13,581 bases of DNA from CAYGZC01 sp964354225 (GTDB lineage: Bacteria; Bacteroidota; Ignavibacteria; UBA10030; SZUA-254). Positions 1 to 5,456 of the stretch are shown piece after piece; position 1 is the stretch's first letter; each line of letters opens with the position of its first letter. The stretch lies in assembly GCA_964354225.1 (NCBI GenBank), contig CAYGZC010000134.1, positions 1 to 13,581 of the forward strand, written 5' to 3'. Below the pieces are notes generated by a model. It ran no database searches. It worked only from the letters and a program-made list of their open reading frames with translations, and was not told the DNA's origin. The position numbers were made by a program, and so were the translations under genes.

Positions 1-741
1 GTAATCTTCATCAACATTCGGCTCCCCATGATCGGGAATGCCGTTATTCTCTGTGTATACATCGGGATCTTTTTTGAAAGGTAACGTCCCTTCGGGAGTT
101 GGATGACATTTATCCTTTTTGGCAGGATCAAAATTATCACCGGCTGGATCGGGATTCGCTACGAGATCATACGGCTTGCCGTCACAGGTCACTTCATATG
201 GATCGGCAAGTCCATCCGATCCAATATCGTCAGTTGTCGGGTTCCAATCACCGTCATTGTCATTACCGTCCAATTCGTCTTCGTCAATTTTTCCATCGCG
301 GTCATCATCGCAGCCCCTGAAATTTGGCTCACCTATGGCATTTACTGATGTCCTCCAGAATTTGTCGCGCAGTGGATGCCTTTGTTCCGGCTGAAATTCT
401 TTACGGGCGGAAGAGGGATTATAACCTTCGGTTACTCTGATTCCACCATCAATGATACCCCCGATCACTGGACCTCCACCATACATATGCTCTACTCCTG
501 AGCCGGTAGGATATTCCATGCCAAAACCATCAGGTACTACTGCCGCATCTCCATCCCACGCTTCTAATCCCATACACATCTGGTTGCTCAACCAAACACG
601 CATGTTGAAACCCTGTTTAACACGCTCGGCAAAATTAAATGTTACCTTTGATAATCTGTCCGTTTTATGTTTCTTCGTTTCAGATTGTGCTAAGGTAACA
701 ACTCCAAATATTATAATCGAAAATATGATCCATCTTTTCAT
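1..741 (-). CDS. Secreted protein with EF-hand-type calcium loop, N-terminal part only
   Basis: The reading frame starts at ATG 741 and stays open for 247 codons to the left edge, so the C-terminal part is missing. An AGGAG ribosome binding site lies just upstream of the ATG and a Bacteroidota-type promoter is near 792-822. Residues 1-20 are a signal peptide (positive MKR, hydrophobic core, then AQS). Residues 145-156 form a canonical EF-hand loop (D145, D147, D149, G150, I152, D153, E156), and more Asp/Asn/Gly-rich stretches follow up to about residue 245, as in calcium-stabilised linkers of secreted proteins. There are five cysteines outside the signal peptide (56, 144, 186, 212 are clear). 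I do not recognise a catalytic domain. The pattern resembles large secreted proteins of FCB bacteria that often end in a sorting domain, but that end is outside the window. Function unknown. Confidence 0.8.
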   Translation of the reverse strand, partial: MKRWIIFSIIIFGVVTLAQSETKKHKTDRLSKVTFNFAERVKQGFNMRVWLSNQMCMGLEAWDGDAAVVPDGFGMEYPTGSGVEHMYGGGPVIGGIIDGGIRVTEGYNPSSARKEFQPEQRHPLRDKFWRTSVNAIGEPNFRGCDDDRDGKIDEDELDGNDNDGDWNPTTDDIGSDGLADPYEVTCDGKPYDLVANPDPAGDNFDPAKKDKCHPTPEGTLPFKKDPDVYTENNGIPDHGEPNVDEDY

Positions 742-791
742 ATAAGTATATCTCCTGTAAGTCTTCAGAGCCTTTTGGACAATTCGTGCCT

Positions 792-822
792 TAAATTTAG
801 AGATAGTTTTTTATATAATCAA
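792..822 (-). promoter_or_regulatory. Promoter of the secreted EF-hand protein gene
   Basis: On the minus strand TTGATT (822-817) is followed after exactly 17 bases by TAAATTTA (799-792). This fits the Bacteroidota sigma-A pattern TTG...TAnnTTTG. It lies about 50 bp upstream of the ATG at 741, leaving a short leader that contains the AGGAG site near 751-756. Pattern-based call only. Confidence 0.45.
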
Positions 823-900
823 GTTATTGGTTGTTGATGTTTATAGTTTATTAGGCGTTAGGTTTTGTATCCTGCTTAAATGTAACATTTTCCATTTCAG

Positions 901-1021
901 TTATTCCCGCCGATTTTCAATCCGTTTTTTCCTATCAAAGTAGGCATCCGCCGGTGTCACCTTGTTGAGTGATTCATGGTATCGTTCGTTGTTGTAGTAA
1001 TAGTACAAATATTTGGATGGT
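901..1021 (-). pseudogene. C-terminal tail of a DDE (integrase core) transposase, relic
   Basis: Reading minus-strand codons down to the TAA at 903-901 gives a peptide containing NERYHESLNKVTPADAYF followed by RKKRIENRRE. The string (Y)NNxRYHESLNxxTPADxYF is the characteristic C-terminal end of the rve/DDE integrase core in IS3- and IS481-like transposases. Only about 40 residues are present; the catalytic core is gone. The upstream junction directly abuts the kinase start relic at 1022-1132, so two unrelated gene fragments are joined here. The piece cannot be functional. Confidence 0.6.
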
Positions 1022-1132
1022 CTAACGCCGATGCGGCTTGAGCCTCGTGTCTTCGGCTTTGGAAACATTACTCATACCACCCTCACCTAATTTTTCCAGT
1101 ATCTTGTAGTGCGATATAATCTGCCCAATCAT
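1022..1132 (-). pseudogene. Relic of a Ser/Thr kinase gene start
   Basis: A 36-codon frame starts at ATG 1132 and reads MIGQIISHYKILEKLGEGG followed by MSNVSKAEDTRLK, then loses similarity and stops at TAG 1024-1022. It matches the first ~31 residues of the intact kinase encoded at 4645-2075 (MIGQMISHYKIIEKLGEGG). The glycine-rich loop is degraded (GMGVVY has become MSNVS). Its ATG overlaps the stop codon of the RAYT relic as ATGA. The remainder of this kinase gene is absent and is replaced by the transposase tail at 901-1021. Confidence 0.75.
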
Positions 1133-1435
1133 AAAATTATCCGAGTATTAATCTTCTGTTTACCTTCTTCGATCAACCAACGATCAAATTCATCTTTCCC
1201 TTGAAATAATGGATTTTCTTTATCCCATGTCCATTGTTCTGGATTCGTTCTTATGTATTCACGGATCTTATACAATGATCTTTCGTTACGGATGATATGG
1301 TCATAGTATCCGTGCTGCCATTGAAAATCGGTGTTTCCGTTTTGACGGCACATTGTTGTCACCGCCGCTTTGTATGTGCGGATAATTACACCAAGAGAAT
1401 GACTTTTAGGTGATATCTTAGAAAAATATTCCTCC

Positions 1436-1463
1436 GTAGGGATGTTCAATTGAACATCCCTAC
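1436..1463. repeat. Perfect 28-bp palindrome inside the broken RAYT gene (REP-like)
   Basis: GTAGGGATGTTCAA (1436-1449) is followed directly by its exact reverse complement (1450-1463). It begins and ends with GTAG/CTAC, the tetranucleotide typical of REP hairpins acted on by RAYTs. It sits in the coding frame just after the HUH motif, at the same place as the REP-like hairpins in the second RAYT gene (13283-13339). Confidence 0.8.
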
Positions 1464-1680
1464 AATCCGGTTCATTTAAAATAATGATACCATGTACATG
1501 ATTTGGTATCACAACAAATTCATCTAATAAAATATTTGAAAAATGCTTAGGCAATCCATTTCAACACCGCTCAGCGATTTCCCCAACACCATTATAATGC
1601 ATCTTCCCATCGATGGTCTTGCCGAATAAATGTATTCGATCCTTCGCACAGATTGTAACAAAATATGGGCTCTCTAATGA

Positions 1681-1697
1681 ATTTACCCCATGAGATA
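1681..1697 (+). repeat. Left inverted repeat of the GIY-YIG element
   Basis: ATTTACCCCATGAGATA, exact reverse complement of 1967-1983. The match stops sharply on both sides. The repeat includes the last codons and the TAA stop of the GIY-YIG frame. Confidence 0.85.
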
Positions 1698-1961
1698 ATT
1701 TTTTATTCTATTTTTGATATAACGTTTTCCCCATGATGTCTTCAGATATTTTTCTCTGTTTGTGGCATCAATTCAATTAAGACATCCTTCCCAATAAATT
1801 AACTTTAATGGACGACGATTTCTTGTAGATGAAACTCTACCATTGTTGTGTTCAGCTACTCTTTATTGAATGTTGTGCGTAAAACCTACATAGAACATAT
1901 GATCTTTTTCTGATCGAAGAACATATACATAATAGAAAATATTTGATCGATTATTACTCAT
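1683..1961 (-). pseudogene. Small GIY-YIG endonuclease with two nonsense codons
   Basis: The frame runs from ATG 1961 to TAA 1685-1683, 92 codons, the usual length of stand-alone GIY-YIG nucleases. YYVYVL (residues 10-15) and FYVGFT (23-28) are the GIY and YIG strands; R34 is the usual catalytic arginine; NRRPLKLIYWE and REKYLKTSWGKRYIKNR carry the conserved core with E70 as the metal-binding glutamate. Two in-frame stops interrupt it: TAA at codon 33 (1865-1863) and TGA at codon 63 (1775-1773), both one C-to-T change away from CAA and CGA. The start codon overlaps the TGA that ends the truncated RAYT N-terminal frame (ATGA). The protein family cleaves DNA; this copy is inactive unless rescued by another copy acting in trans. 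Confidence 0.8.
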
Positions 1962-1966
1962 ATGAC

Positions 1967-1983
1967 TATCTCATGGGGTAAAT
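1967..1983 (-). repeat. Right inverted repeat of the GIY-YIG element
   Basis: Exact reverse complement of 1681-1697, 17 of 17 bases. It lies just upstream of the GIY-YIG ATG at 1961 and adjoins the RAYT codons for RLKEYD. Confidence 0.85.
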
Positions 1984-2074
1984 CATATTCCTTTAATCGA
2001 AGAGGTTTTCTCTTTTTGATAATTGGTTTTTCGGATTCAACAATGTTGTGCAATATTGTTCGGGCAATCATAAC

Positions 2075-4645
2075 CTACTTAAACAAATTCTCAATCACAC
2101 CTAACTTTTGAGTATAATCGGTAGTTTTGTAAACCATTTCCTTACCATCGGCCGTGGTACGCAAACCGAAGTTGGTAGTGTCAATTCCCTGAATGTTCAC
2201 ATTCAACTTCTCCGTCTTCCAGTCGTGGAAAGAGATCCGGAAGATATCAAGTCCCCTTTGATGGTACAGAGCATCATAATTGATGTGTGTCCCTCTCACC
2301 GAAAGCCTAACCGCACTTTTGGGGCCAATTCCGTCCCAGTCTTCAACCCTACACACACTTGTTGGATCTCGGGCAAGAAACGCTCTCCAAGTATTGATGC
2401 TGAACTGAACATACCGTCCATTGTTAATTGTTCTGGCATTAGTCGAATCTTCTGAGAAAGGTTTTGCTGCTCGCCCATCCAGATACGCCTGCCATGTCTT
2501 GATCCCATAGGACATTTCGAGTGTCACCGAATCTGCCCAGGTCTGATTGGTCCCATAGAACACATACCGCGGAACGTCCATTATATGAGGATTAATAACA
2601 TAGACCTTGAAGGAATCAAGCGGTTCGTATTTCCCGCGGGCGTAGTATGAGATCATCTTCCCATCGGGAGACCATCGGGGTTTCCAGCAAGAAATTTCTC
2701 CTGAAGTTATTTGACGGAGATTTGTTCCATCTCTATTCATCACAAATAAATGGCGTGTTAATGTGCCTGTTATGTAGGTACCAACGGCGATGTATTTCCC
2801 ATTAGGAGAAATATCTGGGTATTCAAACCAATATTCTCCCGATATCACCTCTTCACGTTTCCCCGATCCATCAAGACTTGCCAGCCAGAGATGCCCAATA
2901 GTTTTGTTTTGCCAAAAAGTGAGGATTTTCCCATCCCTTGAAATTGAGGGACCATCTGCTACTCCCATGCCCTTCGTAATCTGGATAGGTATCCCTCCAG
3001 TGGCAGAGATCATCCAAAGGTTCATTTCATCGCCAGTAACAGACGAATATATAAGCTGATTGTTGCTCGTCCAGTAGATCTCATTTTTATGTGTTGTGTC
3101 CGATATAACTGGTCTTTCTTTGTGGTTTTGAAGATCATGGACAACAATTTCACAATGTCTGCTTTGGAGCTTTCTTACCCAGGTAACTGATTGACCATCC
3201 GGTGACCATGCGAAAGAGAGAATCGTATAATAGTCCTTTGAGACAACGGAGTCCGTGAATTCCAGGCGAGGTTTTGAACCATCAGGATTCATTGTCCAGA
3301 ATTCCCCGTTTCCACTTTTACTTTGTGCAGAGGCAGAAAATTTTGGATTAAGTATATAACCAATCCGTTTTCCGTCGGGAGACCATTTTGGTGTCATTCC
3401 AATACCGATTTTTTTACTCGTACCTCCAAGGAATTGTACGACACATATCTCGTTACCAGGATATCGCCAGTAAACAATGTAATTTCCATCAGGTGATATG
3501 TTCGGAGTTCCAGCATCAGCACTTGAATCGTGTGTTAATTGTCGTACTTCGCCACCTGTACTCGTTACAGCATAGAGGTCACATTTCTTATTCTTGTCTT
3601 CAGCACCGAATACCGCCCATTTACCATCCGGTGAGAGTCCCGGGAAAGAAATATGTTGAAATGGGATCTGCAGCCATCGAGAGGTAAAGTTGGGATTGAT
3701 TTCTACATCCTTCTTAAAAAGATACAGATAACCTACTACACAGAGTATAACAAGTGCACATGCAGTAACAATGATTTTGTTTCTTCGTGAAGATAGCTTT
3801 TTCTTTTCACCACTCACCGGTGGGAATCCAGTTCTTGAAGTATCTTTCTTCAACCTCCTCAGATCAGTCAGCAGATCCCCGGCGCTCTGATATCTCTCCG
3901 CAGGATCTTTTTCCAGTGCCCACCGGAGGATATGCATAAGTTCCGGCGATACATCCTTCTCGATTGGTTGTGACTGCTCATTGACAACAGAGTACAATAT
4001 CGCCGCCTCATGCTCTCCACGAAACGGCAGCTTCCCTGTAACCATTTCATATAACACCACGCCCAACGACCAGAGGTCGGTTCGGCGATCTATTGTATCT
4101 CCTTGTGCTTGTTCAGGCGACATGTACGAAGCAGTGCCGACTGTTGTTCCTGTCTTTGTAATCTTGCTCAGACCTTTCTTTCGTGCCAGTCCAAAGTCCA
4201 GGATTCTCACCTGACCCTTATCGGAAACAATGATATTACTGCTCTTTATATCCCGATGCACAATACCTTTTTCGTGTGCGGCTTGGAGTCCTTCTGCTAT
4301 TTGAATAGCAATCCACATTGCTTCAGTTACATCGAGATGTCCTTTTTCGATCTTTTTACTTATGGATATCCCTTCATAGTAACCCATAGCAATGAACATT
4401 TGACCGTCGGGTGTTTCGTCCACTTCATAGATGGTACAGATATTTGGGTGGTCAAGGGCAGAAGCAGCTTTGGCTTCATGGATGAAGCGATTGCGCTCCT
4501 CATCTGACTGAGAGATATCGCGTGGCAAGAATTTTAGCGCAACATCACGATCAAGCTTCGTGTCATGGGCTTTGTATACCACACCCATGCCCCCTTCTCC
4601 AAGTTTCTCGATTATCTTATAATGAGATATCATCTGCCCAATCAT
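2075..4645 (-). CDS. Transmembrane Ser/Thr protein kinase with PD40/TolB-like propeller
   Basis: 856 residues. Hanks-type kinase domain at about 9-265: glycine loop GEGGMGVVYKA (16-26), VALK lysine K38, helix C glutamate E57, HRDIKSSN (130-137, catalytic D132), DFG (150-152), activation loop with several Thr (163-171) and SPE (176-178). All catalytic residues are present, so it should be active. A basic linker leads to one membrane helix at 291-310. The rest (about 330-850) has repeated SPDGKx-type PD40 motifs (FPGLSPDGKW, NISPDGNYI, KWSPDGKRI, AWSPDGQSV, SISRDGKIL, DISPNGKYI, RWSPDGKMI), predicting an extracytoplasmic beta-propeller sensor. Start chosen at ATG 4645 because it matches four related starts nearby; AAGGAA lies about 5 bases upstream. 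Its stop is 3 bases from the next start-like ATG. Targets unknown; the neighbouring STAS and RsbW-like proteins are possible partners. Confidence 0.93.
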   Translation of the reverse strand: MIGQMISHYKIIEKLGEGGMGVVYKAHDTKLDRDVALKFLPRDISQSDEERNRFIHEAKAASALDHPNICTIYEVDETPDGQMFIAMGYYEGISISKKIEKGHLDVTEAMWIAIQIAEGLQAAHEKGIVHRDIKSSNIIVSDKGQVRILDFGLARKKGLSKITKTGTTVGTASYMSPEQAQGDTIDRRTDLWSLGVVLYEMVTGKLPFRGEHEAAILYSVVNEQSQPIEKDVSPELMHILRWALEKDPAERYQSAGDLLTDLRRLKKDTSRTGFPPVSGEKKKLSSRRNKIIVTACALVILCVVGYLYLFKKDVEINPNFTSRWLQIPFQHISFPGLSPDGKWAVFGAEDKNKKCDLYAVTSTGGEVRQLTHDSSADAGTPNISPDGNYIVYWRYPGNEICVVQFLGGTSKKIGIGMTPKWSPDGKRIGYILNPKFSASAQSKSGNGEFWTMNPDGSKPRLEFTDSVVSKDYYTILSFAWSPDGQSVTWVRKLQSRHCEIVVHDLQNHKERPVISDTTHKNEIYWTSNNQLIYSSVTGDEMNLWMISATGGIPIQITKGMGVADGPSISRDGKILTFWQNKTIGHLWLASLDGSGKREEVISGEYWFEYPDISPNGKYIAVGTYITGTLTRHLFVMNRDGTNLRQITSGEISCWKPRWSPDGKMISYYARGKYEPLDSFKVYVINPHIMDVPRYVFYGTNQTWADSVTLEMSYGIKTWQAYLDGRAAKPFSEDSTNARTINNGRYVQFSINTWRAFLARDPTSVCRVEDWDGIGPKSAVRLSVRGTHINYDALYHQRGLDIFRISFHDWKTEKLNVNIQGIDTTNFGLRTTADGKEMVYKTTDYTQKLGVIENLFK

Positions 4646-4665
4646 ACAATTCCTTTCATGTCGCT

Positions 4666-4684
4666 CCCGCCAACAGAGGGCGGG
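4666..4684 (-). repeat. Small GC-rich hairpin in the kinase leader
   Basis: CCCGCC (4666-4671) pairs with GGCGGG (4679-4684) around a 7-base loop, about 20 bases upstream of the kinase ATG on the transcript. The same GAATCCCGC context occurs in the hairpin at 4808-4836, upstream of the relic start at 4788, so this is a repeated leader structure. There is no T tract after it. Confidence 0.5.
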
Positions 4685-4689
4685 ATTCT

Positions 4690-4733
4690 GAAAACCGCAG
4701 CCACTCGTTGAGAATCACTCGTGGGCGGTTTTC
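4690..4733 (-). repeat. Long imperfect hairpin in the kinase leader
   Basis: GAAAACCGC (4690-4698) is the exact reverse complement of GCGGTTTTC (4725-4733), and CCAC (4701-4704) pairs with GTGG (4721-4724) inside it. It occupies the region where the body of the relic kinase gene should be. It may be a small palindromic repeat insertion or a leader structure. Confidence 0.5.
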
Positions 4734-4788
4734 GAACTTCGCCAAGCTTCTCAACAATTTTATAATGTGATATTGTCGGGCCGATCAT

Positions 4789-4918
4789 ATGTAATTTCTC
4801 CTCTCAAGAGTCCCGCTAAAAAAAACAGCGGGATTCTTAAATTTCCAACCCCTCGTGGCGGAGCTATCCCTTCGGGACTGAACGCGCTACTGGGAAAATT
4901 GAGAATTTGTGCGATCAT
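4789..4918 (-). pseudogene. More decayed kinase gene start and leader unit
   Basis: ATG 4918 begins ATGATCGCACAAATTC, resembling ATGATYGGSCAGAT at the other kinase starts, but the similarity ends after four codons (MIAQ). A 52-codon frame with no recognisable product runs to TAA 4762-4760. The unit then carries the CGAGxGGxTGG...AGAATCCCGC segment and hairpin also seen in the next unit (4646-4788). Just upstream, 4922-4955 on the minus strand reads GTTGAGAACGAGGCGAA, similar to the GTTGAGAAGCTTGGCGAA of the 4788 relic, so a further copy may lie there. This covers most of the gene-free stretch between the second STAS gene and the kinase. Confidence 0.4.
4808..4836 (-). repeat. Hairpin with T-rich loop, leader of the 4788 relic start
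   Basis: GAGTCCCGCT (4808-4817) pairs with AGCGGGATTC (4827-4836) with one mismatch; on the transcript the 9-base loop is mainly U. It sits directly upstream of the AGGAG site of the 4788 start. Because the T run is in the loop rather than after the stem, I do not call it a terminator. Confidence 0.5.
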
Positions 4919-4974
4919 TTGAAATGAATTTCGATTCGCCTCGTTCTCAACACTATTTTATTTCGGCAATGGTA

Positions 4975-5325
4975 TCACTTCATCTGCGCTTGATAATCGG
5001 CTATTGCCTGTTTAACAGTAGGGGAAATTTTAAATATCATTGTAAGCTGTGTAATTTTTAAAAGTTCCTCAACAGATGGTCCAATACCTGTCAGCCGTAG
5101 GTCGCCGCCTGCCCGGCGCACAGATGTGAATGCACACACTAATGCACCAAGGCCGCAGCTATTTATATGTTTCACACCGGCAAGATCGATGACAAGTTTG
5201 GTTTTACCCCGATCTACAAGTTTATGCACTTGATCTCGCAACTTACCTTGTTCCCCTTCGCTTAGAAAGTCCCCTTCTAAGCTTATAACACTTAAGCCGC
5301 TATCATGCTTAACTTTAAATTGCAT
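4975..5325 (-). CDS. STAS-domain anti-sigma factor antagonist (second copy)
   Basis: 116 residues, one complete STAS domain of the SpoIIAA/RsbV type. The signature DLAGVKHINSCGLGAL (47-62) matches the phosphoacceptor loop, with S56 at the position of the phosphorylated serine. The N-terminal strands (residues 2-20, ending GDF) and the C-terminal helix (about 98-115) are present. Family members bind a switch kinase/anti-sigma factor when unphosphorylated and release it when phosphorylated. Start ATG 5325 has GGAGG five bases upstream. It has its own promoter (5356-5386), so it can be expressed apart from the PrsW-like gene before it. Its partner may be the RsbW-like ATPase at 12973-12572 or one elsewhere; the following kinase is also a candidate modifier. 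No PP2C phosphatase gene lies in the window. Confidence 0.88.
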   Translation of the reverse strand: MQFKVKHDSGLSVISLEGDFLSEGEQGKLRDQVHKLVDRGKTKLVIDLAGVKHINSCGLGALVCAFTSVRRAGGDLRLTGIGPSVEELLKITQLTMIFKISPTVKQAIADYQAQMK

Positions 5326-5355
5326 ATACCCTCCATTTAATGAATAAATGTTGCT

Positions 5356-5386
5356 AAAAGTTACGCAATATTAAGAGAAGTGTCAA
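5356..5386 (-). promoter_or_regulatory. Promoter of the second STAS gene
   Basis: TTGACA (5386-5381) is followed after 17 bases by TAACTTTT (5363-5356), fitting the Bacteroidota TTG...TAnnTTTG pattern and also a perfect -35 hexamer. It lies about 30 bp upstream of the STAS start codon in an otherwise empty 131-bp gap. Confidence 0.6.
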
Positions 5387-5456
5387 GTTTATAAATAGAA
5401 ATGAATGCCTCAATAAAAAGTTTCAAAACAGTAATCCTCAAATATTGTGTAATCCA

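Larger units (their letters stand above)
1681..1983 (-). mobile_element. 303-bp inverted-repeat element carrying a GIY-YIG nuclease frame
   Basis: Perfect 17-bp inverted repeats (ATTTACCCCATGAGATA at 1681-1697 and its reverse complement at 1967-1983) bound a segment that interrupts the RAYT gene between EYD and (Y)SLES. The other RAYT gene in this window reads straight through this point (GAATATGATTATTCGTTAG), which shows that 1681-1983 is an insertion. Almost the whole element is one GIY-YIG frame; its last codons (Y-L-M-G-stop) lie in the left repeat. No clear target duplication can be read: removing the element rejoins the host with at most one or two ambiguous A/T bases. I do not recognise it as a named insertion sequence. 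Confidence 0.75.
1129..2071 (-). pseudogene. RAYT (REP-associated tyrosine / Y1 transposase), broken copy
   Basis: Three collinear pieces give one RAYT protein. Piece 1 (2071-1984) encodes a start and KKRKPLRLKEYD. Piece 2 (1680-1564) encodes LESPYFVTICAKDRIHLFG and on to EIAERC. Piece 3 (1560-1129) encodes NGLPKHFSNILLDEFVV, the HUH motif PNHVHGI and the Tyr region GYYDHIIRNE. Two lesions break it: a 303-bp inverted-repeat element between pieces 1 and 2, and an in-frame TGA at 1563-1561 where the family has TGG (C-W-N/E-x-L-P). Piece 3 could be read alone from a TTG at 1554 but would lack the first half of the Y1 domain. Known members nick single-stranded DNA at REP hairpins through a tyrosine. 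The first codons (MIARTILHN-IVE) resemble a kinase gene start, and the ATG lies 3 bases after the kinase stop. Confidence 0.85.
4642..4788 (-). pseudogene. Relic of a kinase gene start upstream of the intact kinase
   Basis: A 48-codon frame starts at ATG 4788 with a good AGGAG site upstream and reads MIGPTISHYKIVEKLGE, the same start as the intact kinase, then becomes unrelated and ends in a TGA that overlaps the intact kinase ATG (ATGA). The kinase body is missing after the glycine loop position. It may now act only as a short translated leader that couples ribosomes to the kinase gene; that is inference. A hairpin (4690-4733) occupies its second half. Confidence 0.65.

Noticed and set aside
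452..745. Plus-strand frame of 97 codons
   Set aside because: It lies opposite the signal peptide and N-terminal part of the minus-strand secreted protein, which has a ribosome binding site, promoter and sensible protein sequence.
1129..1554. Intact 141-residue transposase
   Set aside because: The apparent start is a TTG inside the RAYT domain; the true N-terminal half continues upstream through a stop codon and an insertion, so this is a fragment.
1561..1865. In-frame TGA codons in the RAYT and GIY-YIG frames as a sign of an altered genetic code
   Set aside because: TGA is used as a normal stop elsewhere, for example at the end of the STAS gene at 4975, and the GIY-YIG frame also holds a TAA. 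Decay is the simpler explanation.
4103..4507. Plus-strand frame of 134 codons opposite the kinase
   Set aside because: It is antisense to the invariant kinase motifs (HRD, DFG) and has no recognisable features; a shadow of the real gene.
4808..4836. Terminator after the second STAS gene
   Set aside because: The T run is in the loop, not after the stem, and the hairpin is tied to a ribosome binding site of a downstream start.
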